Assembly: GCA_045647525.1 (NCBI GenBank)
Contig: JAZRMK010000008.1
Coordinates: 1-21,073, forward strand
Source of the DNA: UMGS172 sp045647525
GTDB lineage: Bacteria > Bacillota > Clostridia > Oscillospirales > Acutalibacteraceae
Length of the DNA: 21,073 nucleotides
Direction of reading: 5' to 3'
The notes under the pieces were generated by a model, which was not told the DNA's origin, ran no database searches, and was given only the letters and a program-made list of their open reading frames with translations. Below, piece after piece: positions 1 through 8,369 of the stretch. Every line of letters starts with the position of its first letter. Position 1 is the first letter of the stretch. The position numbers were made by a program, and so were the translations under genes.

Positions 1-1911
1 AAGAACACCTACGACCGTTACTTTCGGAAAATTAAGACCTTTTGCAACCATCTGAGTTCCAAGCAGGATATCATATTTACCTGCGGCAAAATCGCTAAGA
101 TTTCGTTCATAATCTGTTCTCGACGAAGTACTGTCGGCGTCCATACGTAAAATCTTTGCTTCGGGGAAAAGCTCTTGCAGGTCATTTTCAGCCTTTTGAG
201 TGCCGATTCCGCTGTATTTCATTCGTTCATTGCCGCAAACCTGACATTTGTCTGCGAAAGGTTGTGACGAGCCGCAGTAATGGCACATCAGGCGGTTATT
301 TGCCGAATGATATGTCAAAGAAATACTGCAATTCTCACAGTTCATAACAGTTTTACAGTTAGGACACGAAATATAAGTGTTAAATCCTCGACGATTAAGC
401 AGCAAAATTGCCTGATTACCGCAAGACAGAGCCTCATCGATATAGTCATAGAGTGTATTGCTGATAATACTTCTGTTACCCTCGGCTGCCTCTTTGCGCA
501 TATCAACTGTTTCAACCTCAGGCAACACCGCATTACCGAATCTACGGTCAAGTTTGCAAAGTGTATAATTGCCCGAAAGCGCATTACTGTACGACTCCAA
601 CGAAGGAGTAGCCGATGACAAAATGACCAGACCTTTGCTTAATTTAGTTCTGAATTTTGCAACATCACGTGCGTGGAAATGAGGACTCATTTCCGATTTA
701 TAGGTATGCTCATGTTCCTCGTCTATAATGATAAGTCCGACATCTGAAAACGGCGCAAAAACCGCCGAACGCGTACCGACAGCTATCTTTGCATCACCGT
801 TTTTGACACGTTTCCATTCATCAAGACGTTGTCCCTGCGACATAGCGCTATGAAATACGGCCACTTTATCACCAAAACGTTGGTGAAACACATTCAATGT
901 CTGCGGAGTGAGGGCGATTTCGGGCACCATAACGATAACCCCTCTGCCCTCGTTTACAACCTCTTCACACATTTTAAGAAAGACCTGTGTTTTACCGGAA
1001 CCTGTCACACCGTAAAGCAATGCCGTTCCGCCGCCGTTCAAATATTTATCCTTCAATGTGTCAAAAGCATTTCTTTGACATTCAGAAAGTTTTATTTGAT
1101 CAACTTCGTGGATTTCGGCGGAAGAGTAAGGATTTCTGTAATACTCTTCCTCGAAAATCTCGGCAACACCTTTTTTTGCAAGCCCGTTTATGACCGCCAA
1201 AGAAAGTCCCGTAAAATAGCAAAGTTCCTTTACTGAGCAACAACCTACTTCACGAAGCACAGAAACCGCACGGCTCTGCTTAGGTGTTAGTTTTACGGAA
1301 GAAAGATTGTCAACCGCCTCGGTTGCACGAATCATTTTCAAAGTTGCGTCACCAATATTTCGCACCGCCGAATCCGACCGTGTAATTACACCCTTTGCAA
1401 CCATTTTTTCAATATAACCGCTGTCCTTAGTCAATCCCAAGCTATCGTATATAGACTCCTTAGTCTGAGGATTTTTAAATCCCTTTAAAAACTCTACTAT
1501 TCTTTGCTCATCTGACGATAGAGAAACACCTGTGGTCTCAAAATCGGTCAGCATATAAGCGGTCTTGATTTTATAGTTTATACCGGGAGGCAGCAACACG
1601 CGCAACGCACTGTACCAGGTGCAGAAGGTTTGTTCTTTTAAGAAACCGGCAATTTTAAGCATCTCATCACTTAAAATGGGCTCCGAGTCCAAAACTTCTA
1701 ATATGGGTTTGAGTTTCGACAAATCTTCCGTATCGGAAAAACCGATAATAATGCCCGTTTTTTTTACATTGCCACGTCCGAAAGGTACTACCACACGGCA
1801 GCCGACCTTTGCTGCGTTTCTCAATTCAAAGGGCACAAAATAGTCAAATGGCCTGTCAATCTGATAGACCGCTTGATCAACTGCAACGCTGACAACAAGG
1901 GAATCACTCAC
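1..1911 (-). CDS. priA: Primosomal protein N' (PriA helicase), 3' end missing
   Basis: Replication-restart 3'-5' DNA helicase that reloads the replisome at stalled forks. About 637 codons are visible and the gene runs off the left edge, so the C-terminal part is missing (the family is usually 730-800 aa). Visible in order: the N-terminal DNA-binding domain (VDQAVYQIDRPFDYFVP), Walker A GVTGSGKT, the DEEH box (IIDEEHEHTYK), SSATPSLES, and the zinc-binding insert with paired cysteines CPNC, CENC, CHYC and CQVC. I chose GTG at 1911 because AAAGGATGTGG lies 9 nt upstream. The ATG at 1923 has AAAGG directly against it and is a worse fit. It is the last visible gene of the yicC-remA-gmk-rpoZ operon. 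In many Bacillota coaBC lies between rpoZ and priA; here it does not. Confidence 0.95.
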   Translation of the reverse strand, partial: MSDSLVVSVAVDQAVYQIDRPFDYFVPFELRNAAKVGCRVVVPFGRGNVKKTGIIIGFSDTEDLSKLKPILEVLDSEPILSDEMLKIAGFLKEQTFCTWYSALRVLLPPGINYKIKTAYMLTDFETTGVSLSSDEQRIVEFLKGFKNPQTKESIYDSLGLTKDSGYIEKMVAKGVITRSDSAVRNIGDATLKMIRATEAVDNLSSVKLTPKQSRAVSVLREVGCCSVKELCYFTGLSLAVINGLAKKGVAEIFEEEYYRNPYSSAEIHEVDQIKLSECQRNAFDTLKDKYLNGGGTALLYGVTGSGKTQVFLKMCEEVVNEGRGVIVMVPEIALTPQTLNVFHQRFGDKVAVFHSAMSQGQRLDEWKRVKNGDAKIAVGTRSAVFAPFSDVGLIIIDEEHEHTYKSEMSPHFHARDVAKFRTKLSKGLVILSSATPSLESYSNALSGNYTLCKLDRRFGNAVLPEVETVDMRKEAAEGNRSIISNTLYDYIDEALSCGNQAILLLNRRGFNTYISCPNCKTVMNCENCSISLTYHSANNRLMCHYCGSSQPFADKCQVCGNERMKYSGIGTQKAENDLQELFPEAKILRMDADSTSSRTDYERNLSDFAAGKYDILLGTQMVAKGLNFPKVTVVGVL

Positions 1912-1948
1912 GACAAGCCACATCCTTTACAATAAGATTTTGATTTGA

Positions 1949-2128
1949 TTAGTCCTTGATATCTGCTGCCATCTCGTTCATTGCGAGAGTAACGGGTTTT
2001 TCAACTATGATTTCACCGTTTTCCTGGGCAGTTTCAGCAATATTTCTTGCTTTTTTAGCAATGTCGAGTACCAACTTGTAACGACTGTCTGTGTTTTCGA
2101 TAAGTTTTCCAATTGCAGGATTAAGCAT
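1949..2128 (-). CDS. rpoZ: RNA polymerase omega subunit
   Basis: Small subunit that helps fold and assemble the beta' subunit of RNA polymerase. The 59-aa protein has the family's N-terminal pattern: MLNPAIGKLIENTDSRYKLV followed by an AKKARNIAE segment (the SRY.LV...AK.AR signature), then a KPVTLAMNEM-like tail. Its length is normal for Bacillota omega. GGAG lies 7 nt before the ATG. It sits 22 nt downstream of gmk and just upstream of priA, the usual gmk-rpoZ order. It is short and easily missed by length-filtered gene calling. Confidence 0.93.
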   Translation of the reverse strand: MLNPAIGKLIENTDSRYKLVLDIAKKARNIAETAQENGEIIVEKPVTLAMNEMAADIKD

Positions 2129-2150
2129 AATAATTCTCCGTTTCTAAAAT

Positions 2151-2729
2151 TTATAAAATTCTTTCGGTTTTGCAGCGCTCGGCCTCAATGATATTTTTAA
2201 GCGTCAGCACTGCTGTTTTCAGGTCATCGTTGACCACAATGTAATCATATTCATTGGCTCTGTCCATCTCGGTTTTTGCTTGTTCCAACCGTTTTTCGAT
2301 AACCTCCATTGTTTCGGTTCCACGGTTGATAAGACGGTTTTTCAAAACCTCGAAAGACGGAGGCATAATAAACACACTGAAATTATCCTCACACTTTTTG
2401 CGAACATTTTCGGCACCGTTGACGTCGATTTCAAGAATTATCTCTCCACCGTTTTTAATGGTTTCGTCAACAGGGTCTTTCGGCGTTCCGTAATAGTTGC
2501 CGCAATAGACATTGTATTCAAGCAATCTGTCCTCACTTATGAGGGTCTCAAACTCTTCTTTGGAAATGAAGTTGTATTTTTCGCCGTTAACTTCGCCTTC
2601 ACGCATATTACGCGAAACAGAAGAAATAGAAAACTTCACCTCAGGCATAAGTTTGAATAATTCTTTTAAAACCGTGTCCTTTCCGGAACCCGATGGTCCC
2701 GACACGATAATCAATGAACCCTTACTCAT
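2151..2729 (-). CDS. gmk: Guanylate kinase
   Basis: Phosphorylates GMP to GDP with ATP. The 192-aa protein has P-loop GPSGSGKDT (residues 11-19) and the GMP-binding residues at their expected places: S36, R40, R43, Y52, E71, T82 in YYGTP, and D102 in IDVNGA. The usual SxTTRxPRPGE block reads SVSRNMREGE, so the paired threonines and both prolines are replaced while both arginines are kept. I start at ATG 2729 (MSKGSLIIVSG); a longer reading to 2780 would add 17 residues lying inside remA. The start overlaps the remA stop by 8 nt, which suggests translational coupling, and the GGAG next to the ATG is unusually close. Confidence 0.95.
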   Translation of the reverse strand: MSKGSLIIVSGPSGSGKDTVLKELFKLMPEVKFSISSVSRNMREGEVNGEKYNFISKEEFETLISEDRLLEYNVYCGNYYGTPKDPVDETIKNGGEIILEIDVNGAENVRKKCEDNFSVFIMPPSFEVLKNRLINRGTETMEVIEKRLEQAKTEMDRANEYDYIVVNDDLKTAVLTLKNIIEAERCKTERIL

Positions 2730-2991
2730 TCTCCGATACATCCCCTTCATCGTCCTTATCATCTTCAAGACGAGCCGCAACGGTCTCCGACTGCAAATAT
2801 GTCAAGATGATAAGATCACTGTCAGTAATAATAACGGCTCTTGTTCTTCTTCCATGTGTTGCGTCAATAAGAGTTCCTTTTTCCTTAGCCTCAGAAACGA
2901 TACGTTTTATAGGTGCCGAATCAGGACTAACGATAGCAACAAGACGAGAAGCCGATACCATATTACCGAAACCGATGTTTATAAGTTTCAT
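2722..2991 (-). CDS. remA: RemA/DUF370 family regulatory protein
   Basis: Small DNA-binding protein of the RemA family. In Bacillus subtilis RemA activates biofilm-matrix and osmoprotection genes; its role in Clostridia is less clear. The 89 residues match the family: MKLINIGFGNMVSASRLVAI at the N-terminus and the strongly conserved DATHGRRTRAVIITDSD (43-59). An acidic tail (EDDKDDEGDVSENE) extends past the core. It lies between yicC (14-nt gap) and gmk (8-nt overlap), the standard Bacillota order. GAAGGTG precedes the ATG. Confidence 0.93.
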   Translation of the reverse strand: MKLINIGFGNMVSASRLVAIVSPDSAPIKRIVSEAKEKGTLIDATHGRRTRAVIITDSDLIILTYLQSETVAARLEDDKDDEGDVSENE

Positions 2992-3005
2992 AATTTCACC
3001 TTCGA

Positions 3006-3884
3006 TTATTCGATATTCTGGATTTGCTCTCTGATTTTTTCGATTTCAGACTTCATATCGACAACGGTTTTCGAAATCTCAATATCCTGGCATTTCGAGC
3101 CGATGGTATTAGTCTCACGGTTCATTTCCTGAACTATAAAATCAATCTTCTTACCGATAACTCCACCCTCATTGAAAAGGTCTTTCAAATGGGCGATATG
3201 ACTGCGCAAACGAACAGTTTCCTCACTCACAGCGATATGATCGGCAAAGATAGCCGTTTCAGCAATGATGCGGTTCATATCGACATTGGCAGAACCCAGC
3301 AATTCAGCCATCTTCTTCTCAATTCGCTCACGGTAAAGACGCTCGGTCTCAGGTGAACGTTCCTCAACAAAAGCAACCTTTTCCAAAATTGAATCAGCAC
3401 GTGACAACACATCGTCGGTAAGGCGTTTGCCCTCAACCTCACGAGCAGAAATAAACGCATCAACGGCATCTGATAATGCCGAGTTCAAAACTGCCCATGT
3501 CTTTTCTTCATCAAGTCGTTGTTTTGAAATGGTGAACACATTGTCGTTACGTGCGACCTGCATAGCTGAAATATCATTCTTTAAACGATATTTTTTAGCC
3601 AATGTGCGCAGTGCAGCAACATATTCATCCGCAAACGCTTCGTTAACAACAAGCTTATCAACATTGTTTGCACCGAAATCGCAAGAAACAAAAACATCAA
3701 TCTTACCACGTGCCACACGCGACTGAATATAAGACTTTAATTTATCCTCAAAGCAGGAAAACTGCCTTGGACATCTAACAGAGCATTCAAAAAATCGGTG
3801 GTTAACCGACTTTAATTCAACGGTTATCGAGAGAGCTTCGCCAGACGCTTCTCCTCTACCGTATCCGGTCATACTTCTTACCAT
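3006..3884 (-). CDS. yicC: YicC/YloC family endoribonuclease
   Basis: YicC-family protein; characterised members are endoribonucleases acting in mRNA or small-RNA turnover. The 292-aa length is typical. The N-terminus MVRSMTGYGRGE is the family signature, LKSVNHRFFEC follows, and the C-terminal DUF1732 region is present with KIDFIVQEMNRETNTIGSK and the conserved ending IEKIREQIQNIE. GGAG lies 7 nt before the ATG. It is the first gene of the yicC-remA-gmk-rpoZ-priA operon and has its own promoter about 40-65 nt upstream. Confidence 0.93.
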   Translation of the reverse strand: MVRSMTGYGRGEASGEALSITVELKSVNHRFFECSVRCPRQFSCFEDKLKSYIQSRVARGKIDVFVSCDFGANNVDKLVVNEAFADEYVAALRTLAKKYRLKNDISAMQVARNDNVFTISKQRLDEEKTWAVLNSALSDAVDAFISAREVEGKRLTDDVLSRADSILEKVAFVEERSPETERLYRERIEKKMAELLGSANVDMNRIIAETAIFADHIAVSEETVRLRSHIAHLKDLFNEGGVIGKKIDFIVQEMNRETNTIGSKCQDIEISKTVVDMKSEIEKIREQIQNIE

Positions 3885-3920
3885 AAATAAACTCCAAATC
3901 TTTATGTAGAATATTTGTTT

Positions 3921-3949
3921 ATTTTACCAAATTTAATGACTTTTGTCAA
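3921..3949 (-). promoter_or_regulatory. Sigma-A promoter of the yicC operon
   Basis: On the minus strand, a perfect -35 TTGACA (3949-3944), a 17-nt spacer and -10 TAAAAT (3926-3921). The predicted RNA start lies about 30 nt before yicC. The -35 begins only 5 nt after the stop codon of the EtfBA gene and no terminator lies between, so transcripts of the catabolic cluster may also read into this operon. Confidence 0.8.
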
Positions 3950-3953
3950 CTTT

Positions 3954-5330
3954 TCAAAGGTCTTTTATATCAGCCAAAATGCCGTAATCAGCGTAATCAA
4001 AAATCGGTGCATCCTTATCCGGATTTATCGCGATTACAGTGCCTGAGCGTTCCATACCGACAATATGATGAACTGCACCCGAAATACCGCATGCAACATA
4101 CACCTTTGGTGTTACCGCCTTGCCCGTAAGACCGACCTGTTGTTCATAAGGAGCTAATCCTAAATCAACGAAAGCACGTGATGCCGCAACCTCGGCATTA
4201 TACTTTTCGGCAAGTTTCAAAAAGGCACCATAATCCTCTTTAACGCCCTTTCCTGCCGAGAATATTATATCACTGACCGAGTCCTCGGCAGTTCTGACAG
4301 TTGCCATCGCAGGTTTTGTAACACACTGGATTTTAGCAATAACATTTCCGCTAAATGCGGGACGGTACATAAACAAGTCCTTGCCGTCGGTTTCCAATGC
4401 AGTACAATCGGCGCAAAGACCGGTAAGCAAAGCAGCCGCAACCTGAGGTGCAGTACGTCTTGACCAAACATCACTCGGCCAAAGTACAACATCAGGGCAA
4501 CCTTCTCTTATTTTTGCCGTAAGGTTTTCAGCAGTATCTTTTTCAATGACAGTTATATCATCTGACACTGTTTCGGCCATTTCACGAGGTTTCTCACTAA
4601 TTATCCAAACATTTTTCAGTTTTTCGGACGACGAGGAAGCCGCGATAGCCTCAGGTTCTTTATTCAAACCTTCGTTTATTGCCCGACTGAGTTCCTCTGC
4701 ACTGATAAATTTGCATTTGCGCTTTCCCGATTTGTTCTCAAAACTCTTAACAACCTTAGTCGGAGAGCCTTTAAGACCGCAACGGGTCTTATCCGCACCA
4801 ATATCATCAGCATTCCAGACATCGACAGTTTTAACCTTTGAACGAATACTTGGAAATCTTAAATCATTTATACGCTCAACCGTAATAAGCGCAGGCAAAG
4901 AAGCCTCTTCTTTTCCCAAGCGGGTCGTACACTCTATTTTTGTTTCATCCAAAGAATCTACACTCATAACATTGGAAACAACGGGGATTTTGAGCATTGT
5001 AGCTAATACCGAGCCTGTCTGTGCAGTGTCACCGTCAACTGTCTGTCTGCCGCATATTATAAGGTCGTAGCCTATTTTTTCAGCAGCCAACGACAGAGCA
5101 TAACCCGTAGCCAGAGTGTCTGCACCTGCAAAAGCCATATCGCTCAGCAATACGCCTTTAATATCACCAAGACGGGTAAGATTCAAAAGCATATCCTTAA
5201 CAGATTGCCTGCCCATACTGAGCATGGTTATTTCGGCATTAGGTACTCTTAATGCGGTTTCCAAAGCGCAGGCGTCAAAAGGGTTAAGTTCACCCGATTG
5301 AACCTGCTTTACACATACTAAAATCTTCAT
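3954..5330 (-). CDS. Single-chain electron transfer flavoprotein, EtfB-EtfA fusion
   Basis: One 458-aa polypeptide carries both halves of an electron transfer flavoprotein. Residues 1-222 are EtfB-like: MKILVCVKQV, NPFDACALE (16-24), CGRQTVDGDTAQTG (93-106), and the C-terminal LRFPSIRSK and GLKGSPTKVVK blocks. A linker near 224-238 (EPEAIAASSSSEK) leads into a short EtfA domain I (239-310), then the FAD-binding domain II (about 322-458) with YRPAFSGNV, SRAFVDLGLAPYEQQVGLTG, ACGISGAVHH and AINPDKDAPIF. Separate EtfB plus EtfA usually total about 580-660 residues, so the chain is compact: a segment is missing between QV and NPFD, and the stretch between ATVR and SAGKGV is short. The EtfB motifs resemble those of bifurcating Etfs (inference). 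Start chosen at ATG 5330 with AAAGG upstream; the longer reading to 5363 overlaps the kinase. It is the last gene of the cluster, 1 nt after the FGGY kinase. The likely partners are the FAD and Fe-S proteins at 11003-13547. Confidence 0.9.
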   Translation of the reverse strand: MKILVCVKQVQSGELNPFDACALETALRVPNAEITMLSMGRQSVKDMLLNLTRLGDIKGVLLSDMAFAGADTLATGYALSLAAEKIGYDLIICGRQTVDGDTAQTGSVLATMLKIPVVSNVMSVDSLDETKIECTTRLGKEEASLPALITVERINDLRFPSIRSKVKTVDVWNADDIGADKTRCGLKGSPTKVVKSFENKSGKRKCKFISAEELSRAINEGLNKEPEAIAASSSSEKLKNVWIISEKPREMAETVSDDITVIEKDTAENLTAKIREGCPDVVLWPSDVWSRRTAPQVAAALLTGLCADCTALETDGKDLFMYRPAFSGNVIAKIQCVTKPAMATVRTAEDSVSDIIFSAGKGVKEDYGAFLKLAEKYNAEVAASRAFVDLGLAPYEQQVGLTGKAVTPKVYVACGISGAVHHIVGMERSGTVIAINPDKDAPIFDYADYGILADIKDL

Positions 5331-5331
5331 T

Positions 5332-6801
5332 TTATCTACCTTTGTAAATGGGAGCCAAAGCATCGTGAACTTTTCTGTATGTTTCGAAGAGTTCCATATA
5401 CTTTGCGTGATTTTCCATATTAGGCTCTACTATATCGTTAACCTTAACACACTTTGCAGCAGCTTCTTTTGCGTCTTTGAACACTCCGACCGCAATACCT
5501 GCAAGCATTGCAGAACCAAAGGAAGAATCACTGCTTTCGGTAGTTTTCAATGTAATTCCCAACATATCGGCAGTTATCTGCTTCCAAAGTTTGCCCTTTG
5601 CACCGCCGCCGATAAGTGTGCCATAACTATCGTGAGGAATTTTAAGTTCATTAAGAGACACCATACTATGTAAAAGCGAGAAAGAAACACCTTCCAAAAC
5701 AGCACGAGTAAAGTGAGCCTTGGTATGTTCTGCACGTACACCGATAAAACTTCCGCAGAGTTTAGGGTCATTGTACGGAGTGAGCTCACCGTTGATATAC
5801 GGGTGGAACATCAAACCGTCACAACCCAACTCAACATTTGCAGCACCCATATCAAGTTCCTTATATTCTCCGCCGAAGGTATCTCTGTACCAACGGTATG
5901 AAGATGCGGCTGCCTTGGTAGCCGTACCGGGATACCACAATCCGTCAACTATATGTGCGTAGTTAATGAGATAAGGATGAGGGTACTGTCTGTCGGTGAT
6001 GACACAGATTCTACCGGCAGTGGCCAATTTTACGGTCATATTTCCCTCTTCAACCGCACCCGAAGCAAAAACCTCCATAACAGTATCAGTCGTGCCACAG
6101 ATAACGGGTGTACCTTCTTTAAGTCCTGTCTCGGCAGCAGCCGCAGCAGTAACAGAACCAATAATATCGGTGGGTTTGACGATAGCGGGCATAATTGCCT
6201 TGTCAATACCTGCAAGTGTGCAGAGTTCGTCGTCCCAAGCCATAGTATTATTATCAAAAAGCATACTACCCTGTGCTTCAATGTAATCGGTGCAATAAAC
6301 ATCTGTTAACTTATAACGAAGATAATCCTTTTCAAAGAATATCTTACCAATCTTAGAGAACACATCGGGTTCGTTATTCTTAACCCACAAAATTTGGGGT
6401 AAAGTCCAGATAGTTCCGGGCTTTGAATAAGTTTTGCTGACGATCATTTCTTCATATGCAGCCTTCAAAGCATCGGCTTCCTTGATACTTCTTGTATCAG
6501 TCCAATGAATAGCGGCACGCAACGGTTTTGCATCCTTGTCGCAAAGAACTGCGGTATGAGTAGCCGAGTCAATAGCAATAGCTAAAATATCGGCAGCATC
6601 GATTCCACTTTTTGCAAGCAACGCCTTTGAATCTTCGCAAAGTGCATTATACCAATCGTCAGGATTCTGCTCGCACCAACCAGCCTGCGGATGCAAGGTA
6701 GGATACTCAACCGAATGCTCGGCAACAATTATTCCCTCTTCACTAAGCAAGGTCGCTTTTGAAGCGCCACCGCCAAAATCTATACCAAGTAAGTATTTCA
6801 T
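5332..6801 (-). CDS. FGGY-family carbohydrate kinase (xylulokinase-like)
   Basis: ATP-dependent kinase of the ribulokinase/xylulokinase superfamily; substrate unknown. 489 aa, full length. The actin-like fold is visible: N-terminal GIDFGGGASKATLL (6-19), WTDTR (100-104), the catalytic aspartate D239 in CGTTDTVME, the nucleotide-site segment KLATAGR (258-264), GELTPYNDP (338-346) and IGGGAKGKLW (397-406). Several signatures differ from textbook XylB: the first phosphate loop is GGG rather than GTS, LATAG replaces LGTSG, and DSATHT stands where XylB has the QMHG substrate motif. It may therefore act on another ketose or polyol. ATG 6801 has AAGGG upstream; a GTG at 6810 would overlap the previous gene. 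It is 1 nt from both neighbours, within the epimerase-DUF4867-kinase-EtfBA unit. Confidence 0.9.
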   Translation of the reverse strand: MKYLLGIDFGGGASKATLLSEEGIIVAEHSVEYPTLHPQAGWCEQNPDDWYNALCEDSKALLAKSGIDAADILAIAIDSATHTAVLCDKDAKPLRAAIHWTDTRSIKEADALKAAYEEMIVSKTYSKPGTIWTLPQILWVKNNEPDVFSKIGKIFFEKDYLRYKLTDVYCTDYIEAQGSMLFDNNTMAWDDELCTLAGIDKAIMPAIVKPTDIIGSVTAAAAAETGLKEGTPVICGTTDTVMEVFASGAVEEGNMTVKLATAGRICVITDRQYPHPYLINYAHIVDGLWYPGTATKAAASSYRWYRDTFGGEYKELDMGAANVELGCDGLMFHPYINGELTPYNDPKLCGSFIGVRAEHTKAHFTRAVLEGVSFSLLHSMVSLNELKIPHDSYGTLIGGGAKGKLWKQITADMLGITLKTTESSDSSFGSAMLAGIAVGVFKDAKEAAAKCVKVNDIVEPNMENHAKYMELFETYRKVHDALAPIYKGR

Positions 6802-6802
6802 C

Positions 6803-7459
6803 TTATTCACCCTTAATTATGTAGTTTTCGCCTGTAACACCTGCAACAACACCGCGGTCTAAAAGACCCTTATTGTCAACATGCGCCAATATCCATTTGT
6901 TCTTTCTGAACATTATCTTATCTTCATACTCGCCTTCAAGCGGTACATTAGTACCAACGGGCAGAATAACAACAGCACCAAAACCACTCTTTTCAACTTC
7001 GCAGGGACAGAAGTGAAGTGTAGTTGCATAAACTTCAATAACTTCTCCCTTTTCTACATAGAAAGCCTTGATTTTTGAGGAATCAATTTTATTGTCAACA
7101 ATATCCTGCACCTGTCCCAAGAAAAGCACAAGCGGAGTGATTGCAACGTTGACCTCCGATGATTTGTGCCACTCAACCGCGTTAAGCTGATTGCTGTGAC
7201 CGTAGCAGTATCCTGCCTGGATGGGAAGTTCACCGTAGTACTTTATCTCAGTTTCCTTTGCAGCATCCAATTTCGCAAAATCTTCAAGTTCAGGCACATA
7301 AACGGAGCCTTCTAAGGGAAATTCAACACCCTTTGCCGCTTCAATAAAAGCATTAGCATCAATATCGGTAATAACCTTACCGTAAGGAACAAACTCATTA
7401 TCGCTTGTTTTATAAATTTTAATATGAGGGTTCAGTTCAACCAATCTTTCGTATGTCAT
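6803..7459 (-). CDS. DUF4867-like protein, probable cupin-type enzyme
   Basis: No established function. The 218-aa soluble protein resembles the DUF4867 family, which I recognise from segments such as EWHKSSEVNVAITPLVLFLG (96-115), KAFYVEKGEVIEVYATTLHF (131-150), the CPCEV turn, and FRKNKWILAH (184-193). The alternating short beta strands and the histidines in EWHKSSE and TTLHFCPC suggest a cupin or ureidoglycolate-lyase-like barrel; that is inference. No signal peptide or membrane segment. GGAGG lies 9 nt before ATG 7459; a reading from 7489 would overlap the epimerase gene. It is tightly packed between the epimerase-like gene and the FGGY kinase, so it probably works on the same substrate, for example in isomerising or opening a sugar. 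Confidence 0.8.
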   Translation of the reverse strand: MTYERLVELNPHIKIYKTSDNEFVPYGKVITDIDANAFIEAAKGVEFPLEGSVYVPELEDFAKLDAAKETEIKYYGELPIQAGYCYGHSNQLNAVEWHKSSEVNVAITPLVLFLGQVQDIVDNKIDSSKIKAFYVEKGEVIEVYATTLHFCPCEVEKSGFGAVVILPVGTNVPLEGEYEDKIMFRKNKWILAHVDNKGLLDRGVVAGVTGENYIIKGE

Positions 7460-7460
7460 A

Positions 7461-8318
7461 TTATTTGCCCTCCAAAGCAGTGATAACACGGGTGCAGGTA
7501 AAGGTCTTGCCTGCCTCTACTGACTGAATTGCGAATTTCTTTGTAATATCGAAATTGCTGTTAACATCATCAGGTGCGCCGAACCAAGGCTCAATGCAAA
7601 TGTAGTTTGCACCCGGTTTTGTCCACAACATAACTACGGGGAAATTCGGGAAATCAAGCTTAATTCCGCGGCCTGTGTTACGGTTAACGAGTCTGCAAGA
7701 CTCGGACTTTATGTCTTTGAAAACAAGAGCATCAATAGCAAAGTAATCATATTTTAAAGACAAGGTATCTGTGTCTTCAATAATACGTGTCTTGTCCTCA
7801 CCGATAAGGTTGCCGAAGAGAGTGTAGGAATCCAAAGTTTCCTTGTTTTCAAAGATAACGTCGTATTCCTCGATACCTTCGGGTGTAGCAAAGCCGTCGT
7901 GCGAGCCTACCGAGAACCACATTGTATTATCGTTTTTATTGGTAACTTTGTAATCAACGCTTACCTTTTCATCTTCCAACTTATAGCAAACACGGAACTC
8001 GAAGGCATAAGGCCAAACCTTTTTTGTTTCCTCGTTTTCACGGAGCACAAAAACCGCCTCTGTGTCAGATTGACTCTCCACCTCAAACATAGAATTGAGT
8101 GCAAAACCGTGCTTGGGCATATGGTATTCCTTGCCCTCTAAAATATATTTATCATCTTTAAAGCCACCGGTCATAGGAAAAATGTTGGGAGCGCTTCTTG
8201 CCCAAACATCAGGATCCCCGGTCCAGATATAATCGACACCGTCGACCGTGAAACTCTTCATTTCAGCACCAAGTTCATTTATAGTAACCTTAGTTCTTCC
8301 TTTTGTTAAAGTAATCAT
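7461..8318 (-). CDS. Aldose 1-epimerase family protein (LacX/YihR-like mutarotase)
   Basis: Predicted mutarotase interconverting the anomers of a sugar or sugar phosphate. The 285-aa protein has the galactose-mutarotase beta-sandwich pattern: the N-terminal NELGAEMKSF and YIWTGDPDVW, then PKHGFA (H70), the catalytic-histidine region SVGSHDGF (H140) where GalM has GGHxxF, and the general-base glutamate in CIEPWFG (E243). Phenylalanine and aspartate around H140 resemble the LacX-type subgroup more than GalM. AAGGGTG precedes the ATG. It is the first gene after the internal promoter at 8370-8397 and ends 1 nt before the DUF4867 start. Confidence 0.87.
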   Translation of the reverse strand: MITLTKGRTKVTINELGAEMKSFTVDGVDYIWTGDPDVWARSAPNIFPMTGGFKDDKYILEGKEYHMPKHGFALNSMFEVESQSDTEAVFVLRENEETKKVWPYAFEFRVCYKLEDEKVSVDYKVTNKNDNTMWFSVGSHDGFATPEGIEEYDVIFENKETLDSYTLFGNLIGEDKTRIIEDTDTLSLKYDYFAIDALVFKDIKSESCRLVNRNTGRGIKLDFPNFPVVMLWTKPGANYICIEPWFGAPDDVNSNFDITKKFAIQSVEAGKTFTCTRVITALEGK

Positions 8319-8369
8319 AATTTCACCCTTAAAACAGTTTTATATAATTAAAATACCTCAAAAGGCATC

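Noticed and set aside
2512..3132. 206-aa plus-strand frame across gmk, remA and yicC
   Set aside because: Runs antisense through three conserved genes; shadow.
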